A stretch of 64,000 nucleotides of DNA from Glandiceps talaboti (lineage: Eukaryota > Hemichordata > Enteropneusta > Spengelidae), in NCBI RefSeq assembly GCF_964340395.1, contig NC_135567.1:1418109-1482108 (forward strand), written 5' to 3'. The translations under genes were made by a program, and so were the position numbers. Positions 25,408 to 36,309 of this stretch are shown piece after piece; position 1 is the first letter of the stretch; each line of letters starts with the position of its first letter. Under the pieces are notes generated by a model. It ran no database searches and was not told where the DNA came from. It saw only the letters and a list, made by a program, of their open reading frames with translations.

Positions 25408-27489
25408 TTAATTTTGTAACAAATACTGTTTTAACTGAGATTTAAAAGTAGTCCTGGATTGTATTTTTTTCAATTCTTCAGGTAAGGAGTTCCAATGTTT
25501 TGCAGCTGCATACTGAAAATTGTGTTGCGTCAAAGTAAGATTTACTTTTGGAATGTAAAAGTTATCTCTCGTTGTATTCCGAGTGTGATACGTATTTGGT
25601 GGTGTGTTGAAATAGTCGTTAACTGTTTGCGGGAAGTGACCGGCCCTCAAATCAAAAATAAATAAAGAAGTATTAAATTTGCATTGCTGGTGGACACTTA
25701 GAATTCCTAGTTGCTGAAAAAGAGGGGAGGAGGGAGCACCAATATTTGAAAAAGTTATAAAGCGAATAACTTTCTTTTGAAGGTTTAAGATAGGCTTGAG
25801 AAATGTATTGTATGTATTGCCCCATATCTCTATACAATATGAGATATGGGGCAAGATCATAGAGTTATACAGCAGAAGAAGAGTAGATTTAGGTACGTAA
25901 TAGCGAATTTTGGAAATTATGCCAATAATTGGAGAAATTGCTTTCCTAACTTTTTCAATGTGTGATGTCCAAAGCATATTTTGATCTAAACACACGCCAA
26001 GATAATTGGTTGACGTTACTTGTGAAATTTGTGAGCGATTGATGCCCAGACTTCCCTCCGTTTTCACCAATCTTTGCGAAGTCTTAATAATCATGAAATT
26101 AGTTTTTTTTTACATTGATAGTGAGCCTATTGGCGTCGCACCAGTCACATACTTTCCTGAAGTCGAAATGGAGTTGATCAAGCTGAATTATATTTGAGGG
26201 ATTATTGATAAATTGAAACAAGTTTGTGTCGTCGGCAAATAATCGAAATTCAAATGCATCAGTAGCGTTCACAATATCATTGATGTAAATCAGAAAGAGG
26301 AGGGGGCCTAAAATTGAGCCTTGTGGTACTCCACATTGTATTTCGCTATATGGCGAGGTAACATTATTTATACAGACACACTGCTTACGCTGGGAGAGAT
26401 AACTTTTAAACCAAAGTAAAGGCAAGCCTCTGACACCATAGTGACTCAGTTTCTGTAGAAGAATACTATGGTCTATTGTGTCAAAGGCTTTCCGCAAATC
26501 AATGAAAATACCACATGTCAGATATCCATTGTCCAGCTTATTAGCAATACCAGTGATCAGGTCAACCAGGGCAAGCTTAGTACTGTGTTTTTTCCTGAAA
26601 CCAAACTGAGTTTTGATGAGGATGTTGTATTTTTCAAAATATATAACAAGTTGATGATTGACAATAGATTCAAACACTTTACTGATTACGGTCAAAATTG
26701 AAATGGGGCGATAATTGCCAACATCGCATGGCGAACCTTTTTTTTATAAATAGGTATTACCTTGGCAATCTTAAGTAGACTTGGAAAAATACCATTGTTG
26801 AGAGAACAGTTAATTATATGTGTGAGAGGGCATGCAATAATGTGAACAGCGTGTATAACTAAGAGGGGATTAATTGTGTCCTGACCGGTAGCTTTGCGGG
26901 GATCAAGCTTGAATATTTCTCCAAGGACGTCTTCTTCAGACACGGGGTGAAAGAAAAAGGAGTTGAGGTAGTTCCCATCCAGGTATTGTCTAAAGTCTTT
27001 GTTGCTTGTAATCTTTTGAGCAAGATTGGGCCCAATACCAGTGAAATAATTATTGAATTCTTGAGCAATATCTCTTGTATCTGTTAAGCATGTGTTTCCA
27101 GGGTTGTTTGTAGTTAATTTATCGGGAGAACATTTGGTATGTGTTTTGTTCAACATCTCTTTAATAATAAGCCAAGTTTTGTTGGTGTTGCCAGAGGCAT
27201 TTGAAATTTTATTGGTGTAGTAGTTTTTCTTAGCCAACCTAAGGAGCTTCGTCAATGTATTCCTGTACCTAGTATACTTATTTTTAATTTGGTTATTCCT
27301 TGGGTGATTTTTCATTTTCGAGAAAAGTTTATGTTTTGTATGTATGGATGTAAATAAGCCCTTTGTGATCCAGGGTCTTTTAATTGACTTTTGTGTTCTT
27401 GTAAATGTATTTATTCGAAGATGTCTTCTGATAACAGTATGAAATAAATCATTAAAAATATTGTATGCTTCAGACGGATCTTCGCACAT
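25408..27489 (-). pseudogene. LINE ORF2, reverse transcriptase and C-terminal region
   Basis: Follows the endonuclease in the same polyprotein. Visible in order: linker with GKATGQD-like DPRKATGQDTINPLLV; KVIPIYKK; finger motif TQFGFRKKHSTKLALVDLI; motif A FIDLRKAFDTIDHSILL; motif B GVPQGSILGPLLFLIYIND; motif C FRLFADDTNLF; and the C-terminal block HWNSLPEELKKIQSRTTFKS, ending ...QYLLQN and a stop at 25408. Two frameshifts interrupt it, at about 26738 and about 26104. Each falls in a run of T (A on the coding strand) seven to nine long, so replication slippage or a sequencing error could explain both. Otherwise there are no stops and no missing catalytic residue. Confidence 0.88.
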
Positions 27490-27524
27490 GTGGACTGGTT
27501 GCCAGGATACATTGCTTAGGTCAG

Positions 27525-28314
27525 CTAAGAAGGCCTCTTTGTTGTAATTCCTGAAATCGTAGGTGTGTGTTTTGGTACTGTTTTCAAAAACGTGATGCAG
27601 ACTTTTAATAATGCCGGAAATTGGATAGTGGTCTGAAATGTCTGTTTCAATTGTACCGGACTCAATAAAGTGGTCAGTAATATTTGTGAGGTGTTAGTAA
27701 CTCTGGTAGGGGTGTTAATTAATTGTGTCATATTGTATGTATTCAGGAGAGTATTGTAATGAGTAACGGGTGGGCTATCTAAAGATGTGTCAATATTCAT
27801 ATCGCCAAGGAGAATACAATCACGCCCGTTCACTGACACCTGATCAAGGCATGCTTCTAAACTGTCAATGAATTCATTAAACGGTGTGTTGGGTCTTCTG
27901 TAGATAACGCCTATAACAATCTTTTTGTTGTTGATCATAGTTTCCCCAAAGATGGATTCGCAGTGATTAATTTTACATGTGTTAATGCGAGAGAAGGACA
28001 ACGAGTTGTGAAAATACAGAGCGACTCCACCACCTTGTGAGGCTTCACGATTACAAGTAACGAAAGTATAGGAAGGCAAATCATAAAGACAGCAATTTGA
28101 ATCGTGATGTAACCATGTTTCCGTTAGAGCTATAAAAAGAAAATTTTGATCTAACATGCTTAGAAAGTTAACAAAGCTATCAAAGTTTTTTGTAAGGGAT
28201 CTGACATTGCAATGTAGGAAAGAACATGAACTGTTTAAAAGATTTCTATCAATTGAACTGGTTGACTGTGCAAGACTTACAGCTGTATTTGACTATGACT
28301 TCTTCGTTCATCAT
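27525..28314 (-). pseudogene. LINE ORF2, N-terminal apurinic/apyrimidinic-type endonuclease
   Basis: Starts at the ATG at 28314 (MMNEEVIVKYSCKSCTVNQ...). A one-base frameshift near 28250 is needed to continue into SFLHCNVRSLTKNFDSF, the usual start of the AP-endonuclease fold. Then follow FIALTETWLHHDS (metal-binding Glu in ETW), GGGVALYF, IGVIYRRPNTPF and ILLGDMNIDT (GDxN motif). A second frameshift near 27685 puts the closing SDHYPISG (catalytic SDH) in another frame. The enzyme nicks target DNA to prime reverse transcription. Two indels break this copy, but all active-site motifs are present. Confidence 0.8.
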
Positions 28315-28780
28315 GAAATGACTGACATACTTAGAGAATAAGTAATCGAAAAATGTGTTTTTAATGTGCATTAAGTTAGTTTTGTTTGTTTGATATGCTT
28401 GTGTGTTTTGTATTCTTGAATTTTTCATTTTTAGGAGCCTGTAAATGGGACTTGCCGGCCTTCCGTGAAATAAATAAATAAACTGTATGTCAACGAGTTG
28501 AGTAATTGGTAACAAAATACAACACCTTATTATTCCAAGACAATAGCCCCCGTCACCACGTCCTGGTTTTCACATAATTTTATACATTACACTTTCATTC
28601 AAACGGGGGTCGACACATACATTCATAATTCATCAACAATACCGGTGCTTATCCGTCATTGCACGCATTTAGCGAGGAACGCTAGTCTATACCTTCATTA
28701 CACAGTGTTCACCCCTGTGCACGTTACATAAGTTTGTATTCCTGTAAAATAAAAGAATGTGGAGAAATCAACTCCGGACT
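28315..28780. other. Spacer with an oppositely oriented LINE 3' tail
   Basis: Between the LINE and the promoter region. At 28436-28484 the plus strand reads GCCTGTAAATGGGACTTGCC, then GGCCTTCCGTGAAATAAATA. This is typical of a CR1/L2 3' end with its short repeat tail, so a plus-strand fragment abuts the 5' side of the minus-strand LINE. The rest is unique, without genes. Confidence 0.55.
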
Positions 28781-28794
28781 TTTGATTGGTTGTT

Positions 28795-29000
28795 TGTCAA
28801 ATGTAACACGTGTACTCCCTGTCAAGTGATTGACCAATTTGAAACAAACAACACCTAACTAGTCTTACAAACACAATAGTTTTCCCTGCCACCACCTTTA
28901 AAGTGCACCTGGAGGGGTAGAGGAAAATTTTGATCCTCTAGGTCTGATTGGTTCATGGTTCTCGACAGGAATCTAACATCTTGGGTTGGGTATATAAATG
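28795..29000 (+). promoter_or_regulatory. Classical promoter: three CCAAT boxes, an E-box and a TATA box
   Basis: ATTGG (reverse CCAAT) at 28795-28799 and 28947-28951, CCAAT at 28834-28838, CACGTG at 28806-28811, and TATATAAAT at 28991-28999. The proximal CCAAT lies about 40 bp upstream of the TATA box, a normal distance. Transcription would be expected to start about 29020-29030, giving a leader of about 30 bases before the ATG at 29055. Such a compact arrangement is typical of strongly or acutely expressed intronless genes. Confidence 0.55.
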
Positions 29001-29054
29001 ACGCGTGATACATTTTCAAACTGTCTTTGCGACTCCAGCAAACGATAAACAAAG

Positions 29055-29696
29055 ATGGATACTGGTATTGTGCTGCTCACCCTGGTCTATGTCGTCATAG
29101 TATATGTCCGAAGCCTTGTACTGCTGAGAGTGGATGATAGAAGAATATTCCGATGTTTGGTATGGGTCCTGGATGCTGTATGCTGTCTACTTCGCTCACT
29201 GGTCGAAAAGAGGAAGTTGGAAGGAAAAATTGCAATGTGTATCACCGTATGGATGCTGTGTTTGGTTCAGATGTTTGTTCGCCGTACAATAGAGACTGTT
29301 CGAGAATGGAAGTCAATGGTTTGCGTATTGGTTCGTCAATTTATCATGGTTTGGTCCCTGCGAGAACGTCGAAGGATGGTATATGAGATAAGTCGGTTTG
29401 CAATGTTTGTTCTTTCTGCTGCATTTGGGCCCGTTGTATGGGAATGGGGGCCATGGTGGCAATTTCGGCGCGGTACCTTTTTTGGCGGGAAGGTGGCGGC
29501 CCGGGTTGACAGGTTAGGATTTAGACGGTTTTGTCAGGAGGAAAGTTTGTCATTGGTTGTTCAAGTGGCACAGACTGTAATATTCCCCATTTTCGAAAAC
29601 ATTAAGAACGCAAAATACAAATACAAAATACATATCAAAATTTATCTACGAATAAAAAATACAAATCAAAATTTATCGACAAACAAATTTGAATAG
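29055..29696 (+). CDS. Unrecognised single-exon protein, 213 residues, membrane-like
   Basis: The ATG lies 64 bp after a TATA box (context AAAGATGG, purine at -3). The frame runs to the TAG at 29694-29696. I do not recognise the family. Residues about 3-25 (MDTGIVLLTLVYVVIVYVRS...) are a strong hydrophobic segment that could be a signal anchor. Further hydrophobic stretches lie near residues 32-48, 58-76 and 113-128. The centre is rich in Arg and Trp (VWEWGPWWQFRR, residues about 127-138). The last 30 residues are Lys/Asn/Ile-rich and come from AT-rich repeats (AAATACAAATACAAAATACA), so the true coding end may be degraded or younger. No splice sites or poly-A signal are evident close by. It could be a lineage-specific gene, an uncharacterised mobile-element gene or a chance ORF; the promoter favours a gene. 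Confidence 0.4.
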   Translation: MDTGIVLLTLVYVVIVYVRSLVLLRVDDRRIFRCLVWVLDAVCCLLRSLVEKRKLEGKIAMCITVWMLCLVQMFVRRTIETVREWKSMVCVLVRQFIMVWSLRERRRMVYEISRFAMFVLSAAFGPVVWEWGPWWQFRRGTFFGGKVAARVDRLGFRRFCQEESLSLVVQVAQTVIFPIFENIKNAKYKYKIHIKIYLRIKNTNQNLSTNKFE

Positions 29697-30450
29697 ATAC
29701 GTCATACATAGTCATGTACACAAAGTTGTTCTCGGGTACCCAGATTCCTATAAATTCAGCCACCTCCGGTATACACATTTCTTTCACAACCGAAACAATT
29801 GTATTTTGCCATGTTCAAATGAAAAATCATTGATGTTTCTAGGACTATTTACGAAACACAAACTTGAAAACCATAATTGCCTATAACCACAGAAAACCAC
29901 TTCTATTTAGGGTCCCATACTAAAGTTACCCCAAAACTAGTAAACCAAATGTAAACTTAAAATAGGTTGTTCCTAGAAATACAGACTGTGCCACTTGTAA
30001 TTAGGGTTCCCATTCTAAAATTAACAACTTTTGCAAAAACTAGTTAACTAAATGTAAACTTAAAATAGATTGTTTCTAGAAATATTGACTGTGCCACTTC
30101 TAATTAGGGTTAAAGTTTTCGCAAAATCTAGTTAGTTTTTTTTTCAAGAAATACAAAGTTGAATCGAAATATTTCTTTCATTAAAATGCTAATCATACAA
30201 AATTAAAACCCGTGTATTTTGCTCTGCAGCGCATATTTTTTTCATTCATGTTACAAATTTAAGAGTTATTTCCGTAAAGACATGCTTCTTTGAAGATGAT
30301 GAAAAAGATAAGTTTGTTTACAATATTACAAATATAGCTAATAACCACATAACAACCAACAATGTGTACCAAATTTATTTGTCGTTTTGTGATGGTCAGA
30401 ACATTCATAAATTACAATACAAAATAATGTCACCGCTTCAGTTATACCCA
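29697..30450. other. AT-rich noncoding stretch with a short local duplication
   Basis: A segment of about 110 bp with CTAGAAATA, ACTGTGCCACTT and TAATTAGGGTT occurs twice to three times, diverged, between 29905 and 30130. Nothing else is recognised. Confidence 0.5.
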
Positions 30451-30454
30451 TGAT

Positions 30455-33400
30455 ATAGTGATCAAATATATGTGTCTCAAAACCAAATTAAGGCTTATGA
30501 TCTCATCTTTTTGGTCAAAGATCTATCATTAGATTAAGATGTATTCTGGATGTGTTTATCTCATCAGTGATATTCAAATTAGGGCTTAAAAGACTAAAAA
30601 TAAAGGAAAGTCTATAACAAGATGATCCAATCAGTAATATGCAAATTTGTGCCTAATAATATGTCTTTTTGGTCAAAAATCTATCATTAGATTAAGATGT
30701 ACTCTTGATGTGTTTATCTCATCAGTAATATGCAAATTAGTGCCTAATAATGTGTCTTTTTGGTCAAAAATCTATCATTAGATTTAGATGTACTCTTGAT
30801 GTGTTTATCTCATCAGTGGTATGCAAATTAGGGCTAAAAAGACTAAAACTAAATGTCGATATTTATAAAAAGTCTATAACAAGATGATCCAATCAGTAAT
30901 ATGCAAATTAGTGCCTAATAATGTGTCGTTTTGGTCAAAAATCTATCATTAGATTAAGATGTATTCTTGATGTGTTTATCTCATCAGTAATATGCAAATT
31001 AGTGCCTAATAATGTGTCTTTTTGGTCAAAAATCTATCATTAGATTTAGATGTACTCTTGATGTGTTTATCTCATCAGTGGTATGCAAATTAGAGCTAAA
31101 AAGACTAAGACTAAAAGTCTATATTTACAAAATGTCTAAGATAATCCAATAAGTAATATGCAAATTAGTGCCTAAAATGTGTCTTTTTGGTCAAAAATCT
31201 ATCATTAGATTAAGATGTATTCTTGATGTGTTTATCTCATCAGTGATATGCAAATTAAGGCTAAAAAGACTAAAACTAAGTCTATATTTACAAAAAGTCT
31301 ATAACAAGATGATCTAATCAGTAATATGCAAATTAGTGCCTAATAATGTGTCTTTTTGATCAAAAATCTATCATTAGATAAATATGTACTCTTGATGTGT
31401 TTATCTCATCACTGATATGCAAATTAGGGCTAAAAAGACTAAAACTAAAAGAAAGTCTATAACAAGATGATCCAATCAGTAATATGCAAATTAGTGCCTA
31501 ATAATATGTCTTTTTGGTCAAAATTCTATCATTAGATTCAGATGTATTGACGTGTTTATCTCATCACTTATATGCAAATTAGGGCTAAAAAGACTAAAAC
31601 TAAAAGTCTATATTTACAAAAAGTCTATAACAAGATGATCCAATCAGTAATATGCAAATTAGTGCCTAATAATGAGTCTTTTTGATCAAAAATCTATCAT
31701 TAAATTAAGATGTATTCTTGATGTGTTTATCTCATCAGTGATATGCAAATTAGGGCTAAAAAGACTAACAATAAAATAGTCTATAACAAGATGATCCAAT
31801 CAGTAATATGCAAATTAGTGCCTAATAATGAGTCTTTTTGATCAAAAATCTATCATTAAATTAAGATGTATTCTTGATGTGTTTATCTCATCAGTGATAT
31901 GCAAATTAGGGCTAAAAAGACTCAAACTAAAAGAAAGTCTATAACAAGATGATCCAATCAGTAATATGCAAATTAGTGCCTAATAATATGTCTTTTTGGT
32001 CAAAATTCTATCATTAGATTAAGATGTATTCTTGATGTGTTTATCTCATTAGTGATATGCAAATTAGGGCTAAAAAGACTAAAACTAAGTCTATATTTAC
32101 AAAGTCTATAAGAAGATGATCCAATCAGTAATATGCAAATTAGTGCCTAATAACGTGTCTTTTTGGTCAAAAGTCTATCATTAGATTAAGATGTACTCTT
32201 GATGTGTTTATCTCATCAGTGATATGCAAATTAGGGCTAAAAAGACTCAAACTAAAAGAAAGTCTATAACAAGATGATCCAATCAGTAATATGCAAATTA
32301 GTGTCTAATAATGTGTCTTTTTGGTCAAAAGTCTATCATTAGATTAAGATGTACTCTTGATGTGTTTATCTCATCAGTGATATGCAAATTAGGGCTAAAA
32401 AGACTCAAACTAAAAGAAAGTCTATAACAAGATGATCCAATCAGTAATATGCAAATTAGTGCCTAATAATATGTCTTTTTGGTCAAAAGTCTATCATTAG
32501 ATTAAGATGTAATTTTGATGTGTTTATCTCATTAGTGATATGCAAATTAGGGCTAAAAAGACTAAAACTAAAAGTCTATATTTATAAAGTCTATAACAAG
32601 ATGATCCAATCAGTAATATGCAAATTAGTGTCTAATAACGTGTCTTTTTGGTCAAAAGTCTATCATTAGATTAAGATGTATTCTTGATGTGTTTATCTCA
32701 TCACTGATATGCAAATTAGGGCTAAAAAGACTCAAACTAAAAGAAAGTCTATAACAAGATGATCCAATCAGTAATATGCAAATTAGTGCCTAATAATGTG
32801 TCTTTTTGGTCAAAAATCTATCAAGAGATTAAGATGTACTCTTGATGTGTTTATCTCATCAGTGATATGCAAATTAGGGCTAAAAAGACTAAAACTAAAA
32901 GTCTATACTTACAAAAATGCTATAAGAAGATGATCCAATCAGTAATATGCAAATTAGTGTCTCAAAATGTGTCTTTTTGGTCAAAAATCTATCATTAGAT
33001 TTAGATGTATTCTTAATACCATGATCTCATCGGTGATATGCAAATTAGGGCTAAAAAGCCTCAAACTAAGTCTATATTTACAAAACGTCTATAACAAGAT
33101 GATCTCTTCAGTGATATGCAAATTAGGGGCTAATAATGTGGCTTTTTGGTCAAAAGTCTATCATTAGTTTAAGATGTATTCTTAATACTATGATCTCATC
33201 GATGATATGCAAATTAGGGCTAAAAAGCCTAAAACTAACGGTCTTTATTTAAAAAAGTCTATAATAAGATGATCCAATCAGTAATATGCAAAATAGTGCC
33301 TAAAAATGTGTCTTTATGGTAAAAAATCTATCATTAGTTTAAGATGTATTCTTGATGTGTTTATCTCATCAGTGATATGCAAATTAGGGCTATAAAGACT

Positions 33401-33605
33401 AAAACTAAGTCTATATTTACAAAAGGTCTATAACACGATCCAATCAGTGATATGTAAATTATGATCTAAAAATGTCTTTTTGGTTGTCTATAATTAGATT
33501 AAGATGTATTCTTGATATGATAATTTCATCAGTGATATGCAAATTAGGGCTAAAAAGACTACAACTAAAAATCTGTAATTACAAAAAGTCTATAACATGA
33601 TGATC
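30455..33605. repeat. Tandem array of 155-185 bp composite units, rich in ATGCAAAT octamers
   Basis: Each composite unit has two related halves: CAGTAATATGCAAATTAG and CAGTGATATGCAAATTAGGG. Between them are phrases TTTTTGGTCAAAAATCTATC, GATGTGTTTATCTCATCA and AAGATGATCCAATCAG. There are about 17 composite units. Both halves contain the perfect POU-family octamer ATGCAAAT, giving about thirty sites. The same phrases (TTTTTGACCAAAAA; TTTGCATATT) occur singly in the dispersed repeat at 690-2103, so the array probably grew from that family. No coding potential. Confidence 0.9.
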
Positions 33606-34310
33606 CCCGAGCACTGAGCAAGGACCATTAGTTTTTCACCATTAGAGTAGTTTTTGTTACATGGGAGGAGTTTTTTTAAAAAAAGTTTTTATAAGAGAAC
33701 TACCGTCTCCCTCATTAACATCTGTAAAAAATAAATAAAATAAAAGCTGTAAAAATATAACTGGTGTAAACCAAAATGCTCCTGTAGGTTGCAATTGGTT
33801 TTGCTAAATTAAAACTGAATCATAAAAGTTTGATTCAATATTTATCAATTGAAATTTTGAACAAAAATATTATGGTTTACCACACTTGTGTTTCTCTCTC
33901 AATCAGAGATCACAATGTTTAGAAAAGGGAATAGAATTCATCCAGCAAAAGCACTTTTAGTCCCCCAAAGTGAGTGACTATTACAATGGGCTCAGACTTC
34001 CAATATCTGATTTCTTTCAAAACTGGCACAAAGGTGACATGTCATTCGGAAAATATGCCATATTTGTCATCAAAAATCAATATTTTCTGCATAATTAATC
34101 ATAAAACAAGCTTTATTTTGAAACCTGGCCTTGAGCTCCCATGGACTATACGGGGAAGGTCTGCTGTAAAGTCTGTATGCATGTGTCATAAGGTACATGT
34201 ACATGTATGATATAGGGTATATACTTTTCTAGGCGAGAAGATTTTGGATAACCCTGCCCATCTAGACTGGTTGATGTTATTTTAATTGTAGTTCAAAATA
34301 TTGATATATT
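33606..34310. other. Unique AT-rich DNA, no gene seen
   Basis: No arrays and no convincing exon. An open frame at 33974-34210 is not protein-like. Confidence 0.45.
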
Positions 34311-35218
34311 TTTTCAAAATAATTCTTACAATTGCTAAAAGTAAGATTTCATTTCTCAAAAAATTAATTATTTTTGATCAGTTTTTAGGTATTACATCAT
34401 ATGAACTACCGTCTGCATGTATTATAGACCTGTATAGTATGTATTTTGAGTGATACAGTTGGTATAAGAAAGAGTCAGACCATTTTTAGGGTGTGTAGTA
34501 TGACAACAGTTTGGTTTTTGGGGGTTTCAACATAGCCTCCCTATGTCATTTCACAAAGAGTTGCCCACCTCATCCTGGGATACATGGTCATGTGAACAAA
34601 ATTAATGAAAGTGGTTTATTTTGCCAGTACTAGTTCAAAGAAGCACACTTTAGATAAATTTTCTTTGCCGGCCCTACTATTAAATTCTATCTTAATAACA
34701 ATAATGATAATAATAATAATAATAATAACTTTAGGGTAATAATAATAACATATAATAAATAATCACTAATAAGTAATAAGTACTAATATAATAAATACTA
34801 ATGTATGATAAATACTAATATATAATAAATACTAATATATAGTAAATAAGCACATAATTAGGCACCAATGACTGTTAATTTCTAATTCTCCTTTCATAAT
34901 TAATTGCACTTAAAGTTGAAATAGTATTGGCATTATGGATTACTCTCATTAAACATGTTCATATGACAGGACAACTCTGTGTGAAATGATACTAGGAGGC
35001 TTTGCTAAGATTACCAAGCCCTTACTGTTGTCATACTACATACCCAAAAATGGAGACACTTTCTAATACCAACTTTATAGCAAAAAATAGATACTCTACA
35101 GATCTATGATAGATACAGACGGCAGTTTGTACGATGAAATAGCTAAAAACTGACCAAATTAATTGTCTTTTGGAAAATGAAATCTCACTTTTAAGAATTG
35201 TAATAATGTTTTGAAATT
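34311..35218. repeat. Inverted repeat with arms of about 200 bp (foldback or MITE-like)
   Basis: The left arm (34311-34512) and right arm (35023-35218) are diverged reverse complements. Examples are AAAGTAAGATTTCATTTCTC against AAAGTGAGATTTCATTTTCC, and TGTAGTATGACAACAG on both. The loop of about 500 bp includes AATAATAATA and ATACTAATATATAATAA simple tracts. Such long diverged arms fit an old non-autonomous DNA element; termini and duplication are not resolved. Confidence 0.7.
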
Positions 35219-35880
35219 TATAGATTTATTCTAAGCTGCAACTGAAGCAAAATCTATCAGTCCAGCTGAGCAGGGTTTTCCAAAGTTTTCCAGCCCAGAA
35301 AAGTATACAAAAAACACTGCTTTCCAGCAGACCTTTCCCACCTATGGGAGTTGTGCACCCCCCCCCCCCTCCCATATTACTTCTGCAAAAAAATTTTAAT
35401 TCTCTGAAATAGGACAAAAATACACATTTTGATAACACATACAAATTCTACCCACTTTATGCAACTTTAGTCAGTTATTATTTCATAATCAATTTAATAG
35501 TATAAAAATGTTTTTGCTTGACTTATTCTCATTGGCTTTTCTAACCATTGGGGTCGATTTTTCAGGGAGAAACTGTAGAACAATAAAAAATCAATTAATT
35601 ATACTGTATTTGCAAATTTATACACACAGTTCTTTCTTTATAGTGGTTTCCCAAACCTGGGCAAGTTTACCTTCGTCAAGATTTGATTTCTTCCTTTCAC
35701 CCCATTTCATAAAAAAATATTGTCTACAAATTATAACCTTGAAAATTTAATATCAACCATATGGGAGCACTTTGGTAAATGTAATTTATATTGAATGTAT
35801 TTTTTCATTATTTTATTAAATAAAACACAATATATTAACCAAACTGTATTAATACAATTTCCATGCAAGTTTATTTTCAG

Positions 35881-35919
35881 GAAGCCAGGCTCGACAAAGA
35901 TGGACAAATGATGGAAAAT
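35881..35919 (+). other. Candidate internal exon (39 nt)
   Basis: TTTATTTTCAG acceptor, then 13 codons reading EARLDKDGQMMEN, then a GTGAGT donor. Both splice sites are good. If joined in phase 0 to the candidate exon at 36101 the frame continues to a stop. Gene identity unknown and no upstream exon recognised. Confidence 0.25.
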
Positions 35920-36100
35920 GTGAGTCAAAAAACTTTCTTTTTAATATTTAATATGTTTATACATTGAAAGTTAGATTTAGAAACTTTATTTCTATTTGAT
36001 TGTCATGTCTGCAATATAAAATAAATTTAGAAAATACTATAATTGCATTGTGAGTGAATACTTCAATTCTTATACTATTTCTTAAATTTCTTTCTTTTAG

Positions 36101-36142
36101 CCTGTGGTGATAAGAAGACCCAAGACTGATCGATGTATTTGA
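36101..36142 (+). other. Candidate terminal exon
   Basis: Preceded by a strong pyrimidine tract and acceptor (TTTCTTTCTTTTAG). Reads PVVIRRPKTDRCI and a TGA in phase 0. An ATTAAA poly-A-like signal follows at about 36184. Alternatively the next good acceptor (TTTTATTATTAG at 36236) opens a 54-nt exon ending in a GTAAGT donor at 36291, which would also stay in frame with the exon at 35881. A real 3' gene end and chance are both possible. Confidence 0.25.
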
Positions 36143-36309
36143 TTATTACGATACTGATGTGTATTTTGCATTTATGTATATCTATTAAAATGTAATTTAT
36201 GTATTGAAATGTATTTTTAAGTTATTTTATTATTAGAACTTTTGGAGGAGTTTAGAAGAACAGAAAAACAGTTTCAGACATCAGCACCAAGTAAGTTTTT
36301 TGAGTTTTT

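Larger units (their letters stand above)
25223..28314 (-). mobile_element. Nearly full-length CR1/L2-type LINE
   Basis: A non-LTR retrotransposon whose ORF2 (endonuclease plus RT) spans 28314-25408. It is followed by an A/T-rich 3' tail to about 25223 that contains GGGCCACAAACTTGACTAG, a phrase I associate with the 3' ends of this LINE group. The tail meets the Helentron-like element. No ORF1 is recognisable upstream. Because the 3' tail and all ORF2 domains are present, this is the best-preserved LINE in the window. Confidence 0.85.
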
